This document shows positions 6,436-7,882 of a DNA stretch of 7,882 nt, in pieces (within the stretch, counting starts at the first letter, position 1; every line of letters begins with the position of its first letter). Location: positions 1-7,882 of the forward strand of contig DUKR01000041.1 of assembly GCA_013329175.1 (NCBI GenBank). The letters are read 5' to 3'. The notes beneath the pieces are model-generated. The model was given only the letters and a program-made list of their open reading frames with translations. It made no database searches and was not told the DNA's origin. This stretch comes from Candidatus Woesearchaeota archaeon (lineage in GTDB: Archaea; Nanobdellota; Nanobdellia; Woesearchaeales; UBA11716). Both the position numbers and the translations under genes were made by a program.

Positions 6436-6852
6436 TAGCGCGCTCGGTATCATTCCCTAAAAAGGGCATTTCAAAAAGCTCATTGCCAACGGCTTATTTT
6501 GCCTTCTGGCGCTTTGTCATTGCCCATCCTTTATTTTGCGGTGAAGTTGGCCATTGAAATTCCGTCGTGCACTGCATTGCCGCCCATCCCTCAACCACGC
6601 TGGCGCAGCACTCAATACTGAGGTGATGGCCTACCTGCGCTTAATGCCGATGCGATGGCTGCAACACATGCCCTGCTACCTGCGCCCAATACTGAGGCGA
6701 TTGCTGTAGCAAATGTCCCGCTACTTATGTCCTGCTACTTGCAACGGCTTTTTTGTTTTCGCTTTTTTCTTCACTCTTTTTTCTTCTTTTCTTTCTTCGT
6801 TTTTCTTTTCTCCCGTCGGAAAGTGCAATTGAGATGATGGCATGATACGAAA
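6436..6852. repeat. ~0.5-kb tandem repeat unit, copy 1 (incomplete at its left end)
   Basis: Recognisable similarity to the later copies begins near 6436 (TAGCG, then CTCGGT and ATTCCCTAAAAA) and runs to GATACGAAA at 6852. It keeps the ordered landmarks of the unit: CCCTAAAA, then GTCGTGC with GCATTGCC, then CTGCGCTTAATGCC, the pyrimidine tract, and the GGAAAGTGCAAT end block. It lacks the 53-bp block shared by copies 2 and 3. The left part of the unit is missing, as if cut by the gene next door. A 14-bp word, CAATACTGAGGTGA, recurs with one change inside this copy (6613 and 6687). No gene is supported here. Confidence 0.75.
6748..6814 (+). repeat. Pyrimidine-rich tract in repeat copy 1
   Basis: About 67 bases are almost all C and T on the + strand, with only a few purine interruptions; the longest pure run is 6774-6798. 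The same tract occurs at matching places in the other two repeat copies. Possible roles are triplex-prone DNA or an oligo-T archaeal transcription terminator for something read left to right. Low-complexity reading frames through it, rich in F and S or in K and E, are not taken as genes. Confidence 0.7.
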
Positions 6853-7380
6853 AGGATGAGGTTGCGCATTGCCTTTGGAGGTAAAGCGGCGAATCGCTAT
6901 TGCCTTTTTTTTCTAATGAGCTTCTGGGGGAATGCCCATGACCATGTATGCTTTAATATCCCTCAAAGCTTGCCTGCCCCTTTGTAATTACGATGGGCAT
7001 CGCTCCTGAAAAGGCAATCCCTAAAAGCCCATTGCCGCCAGTTTCTTTACCAAAAGCAACGCTACTGCTCTCTCTCCTTCTGCCTGTGGTGAAATTGAGG
7101 ATGATATTTCCGTCGTGCTCTGCATTGCCGCCCATCCTTCACACCCGATGGCACAGCACTCAACCTCGTGGCAATGGCCCGTGCAGCGCTCAATATTGAG
7201 GGGGATGGCTTACCTGCGCTTAATGCCAATGCGATGGCTGCAACACATGCCCTGCAGCAAGCGGCAGCCCCGAGCCTTTTTTGTTTTCGCCCTTTTTTTC
7301 TTCACTCTTTTTCTTCTTTTCTTTCTTCGTTTTTCTTTTCCCCTCGGAATTTCAAAGTGCGCTATGCCCCGCAATACAAA
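6853..7380. repeat. ~0.5-kb tandem repeat unit, copy 2
   Basis: Complete unit of 528 bp in the phase chosen here (after GATACGAAA). Landmarks: GTTGCGCATTG, CTGGGGGAATGCC (6924-6936), CCTCAAAGCTTGCCTGCCCC (6961-6980), ATCCCTAAAA (near 7018), a 53-bp block (7045-7097), CGTCGTGC with GCATTGCCGCCCATCC, a 52-bp block (7204-7255), and the pyrimidine tract. The tract core lies 530 bp from copy 1. The end block is altered relative to copies 1 and 3 (TCGGAATTTCAAAGTGC). No tRNA, rRNA or defensible gene was found in it. Confidence 0.8.
7275..7344 (+). repeat. Pyrimidine-rich tract in repeat copy 2
   Basis: Starts CCTTTTTTGTTTTCG and continues as an almost pure C/T run to 7344. Its core CTTTCTTCGTTTTTCTTTTC (7321-7340) is identical to 6791-6810 in copy 1. 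Preservation of composition and of exact core sequence suggests either function or recent homogenisation of the repeat. Confidence 0.7.
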
Positions 7381-7882
7381 GGAGGAAGTTGCGCATTGAA
7401 TGTGGAAGCGATGGGAGGTATGGCTAATGCCTTTTTTCTATTGATTTTCTGGGGGAATGCCAAACCTTCACGAGCCTGCCTGCTTTATATCCCTCAAAGC
7501 TTGCCTGCCCCGACTGTAGCGTGCTCTCGGTTTCAATCCCCCCCCAATGCATTCCCTAAAAAAGGCATTGCCGACAGCAACTTTACCAAAAGCAATGCTA
7601 CTGCTCTCTCTCCTTCTGCCTGTGGTGAAATTGCTCATGGAAATTCTGTCGTGCATTGCCCCTCACACTCCTCCTTAAATCCCGCAGGTGCAGCGCTCAG
7701 GCCTAAGGCAATAGCCTGCTCAACTCTTAATACTGTGGCGAAAGGCTGCAACAAATGCCCTACCGCCAGCGCAGCCCGAGCCTTTTTTGTTATCACTTCT
7801 TTTCCTTCACTTTTTTTTTCTTTTCTTTCTTCATTTTTTTCTCACGTCGGAAAGTGCAATAAGATGATGGCATGATACGAAA
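7381..7882. repeat. ~0.5-kb tandem repeat unit, copy 3 (reaches window edge)
   Basis: Carries the same ordered landmarks: GTTGCGCATTG, CTGGGGGAATGCC (7449-7461), CCTCAAAGCTTGCCTGCCCC (7492-7511), ATTCCCTAAAA (7551), the 53-bp block (7581-7633), GTCGTGCATTGCC, a pyrimidine tract, and the end block GGAAAGTGCAAT to GATACGAAA. The tract core lies 504 bp from that of copy 2. The unit ends at the last base of the window, so the array may continue. The middle (about 7660-7770) is the most diverged part. No defensible gene was found in it. Confidence 0.8.
7781..7844 (+). repeat. Pyrimidine-rich tract in repeat copy 3
   Basis: Third copy of the tract, CCTTTTTTGTTATCAC followed by C/T runs including an uninterrupted T9 at 7811-7819. 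It is slightly more diverged than the first two, with CTTTCTTCAT at 7825-7834 in place of CTTTCTTCGT, but sits at the same place in the unit. Confidence 0.65.

Noticed and set aside
6455..6466. CCCTAAAAAGGG mini-hairpin as a terminator or operator
   Set aside because: The stem is only four base pairs and is not preserved in the corresponding positions of copies 2 and 3.
5832..6557. Open frame of 241 codons on the + strand opposite the ATP-grasp gene
   Set aside because: It is fully antisense, for most of its length, to a gene with many conserved family motifs, and its translation shows no recognisable domain.
6655..6837. 60-codon + strand frame ending in an FFFSFFVFLF stretch that looks like a membrane helix
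   Set aside because: The hydrophobic stretch is the translated pyrimidine tract, and the frame does not persist through the other repeat copies as an independent gene.
7528..7541. GGTTTCAATCCCC, resembling a tRNA T-loop or a CRISPR repeat end
   Set aside because: It lacks the GTTCRA core and has no matching acceptor, D or anticodon arms. It does not recur at CRISPR-like 60-70 bp spacing.
7168..7875. Open frame of 235 codons on the + strand spanning repeat copies 2 and 3
   Set aside because: It crosses two repeat units, is dominated by F/S-rich translation of the pyrimidine tracts, has no Shine-Dalgarno site or promoter, and has no recognisable domain. Absence of stops is explained by C/T-rich composition.

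Overview
The window looks archaeal, probably from a DPANN-type lineage (Woesearchaeota/Pacearchaeota-like) known mainly from metagenomes. Three signs point this way: a clean archaeal BRE/TATA pair (GCAAAT then TTTATAAA) at the right distance from the first gene; a giant cysteine-rich secreted protein with CC-x4-CWDG modules of a kind I recall from such genomes; and a PEP-synthase-type ATP-grasp domain encoded as a stand-alone protein. The lineage call is inference from memory; no database was searched.

Layout. Positions 1-70 hold two copies, 41 bp apart, of a 29-bp element that folds into a bulged hairpin; two of the four differences between the copies compensate each other in the stem. A promoter follows at 99-113. 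One gene on the + strand (159-5480, 1773 aa) fills two thirds of the window. It has a signal peptide, about 65 cysteines, two matching CC/CWDG modules, a galactose-binding-like (carbohydrate-binding) beta-sandwich, Ig/PKD-like domains and Ca2+-loop motifs, but no C-terminal membrane anchor that I can see. It converges on a minus-strand gene (6359-5475, 294 aa) for an intact PEP/pyruvate-binding ATP-grasp domain with no phosphohistidine domain or TIM barrel. The two genes share six bases, TCATAA, which hold both stop codons.

Upstream of the minus-strand gene, 6400-7882 carries no gene I can defend. It is made of three diverged tandem copies of a roughly 0.5-kb unit (first copy incomplete, array running to the window edge). 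Each copy has a long pyrimidine-rich tract, and different pairs of copies share different near-identical 40-53 bp blocks. The word ATTGCC recurs throughout. This array is the least explained part of the window.

The two genes show no obvious functional link: one is an exported surface or extracellular protein, the other a cytoplasmic nucleotide-binding enzyme part of central carbon metabolism.
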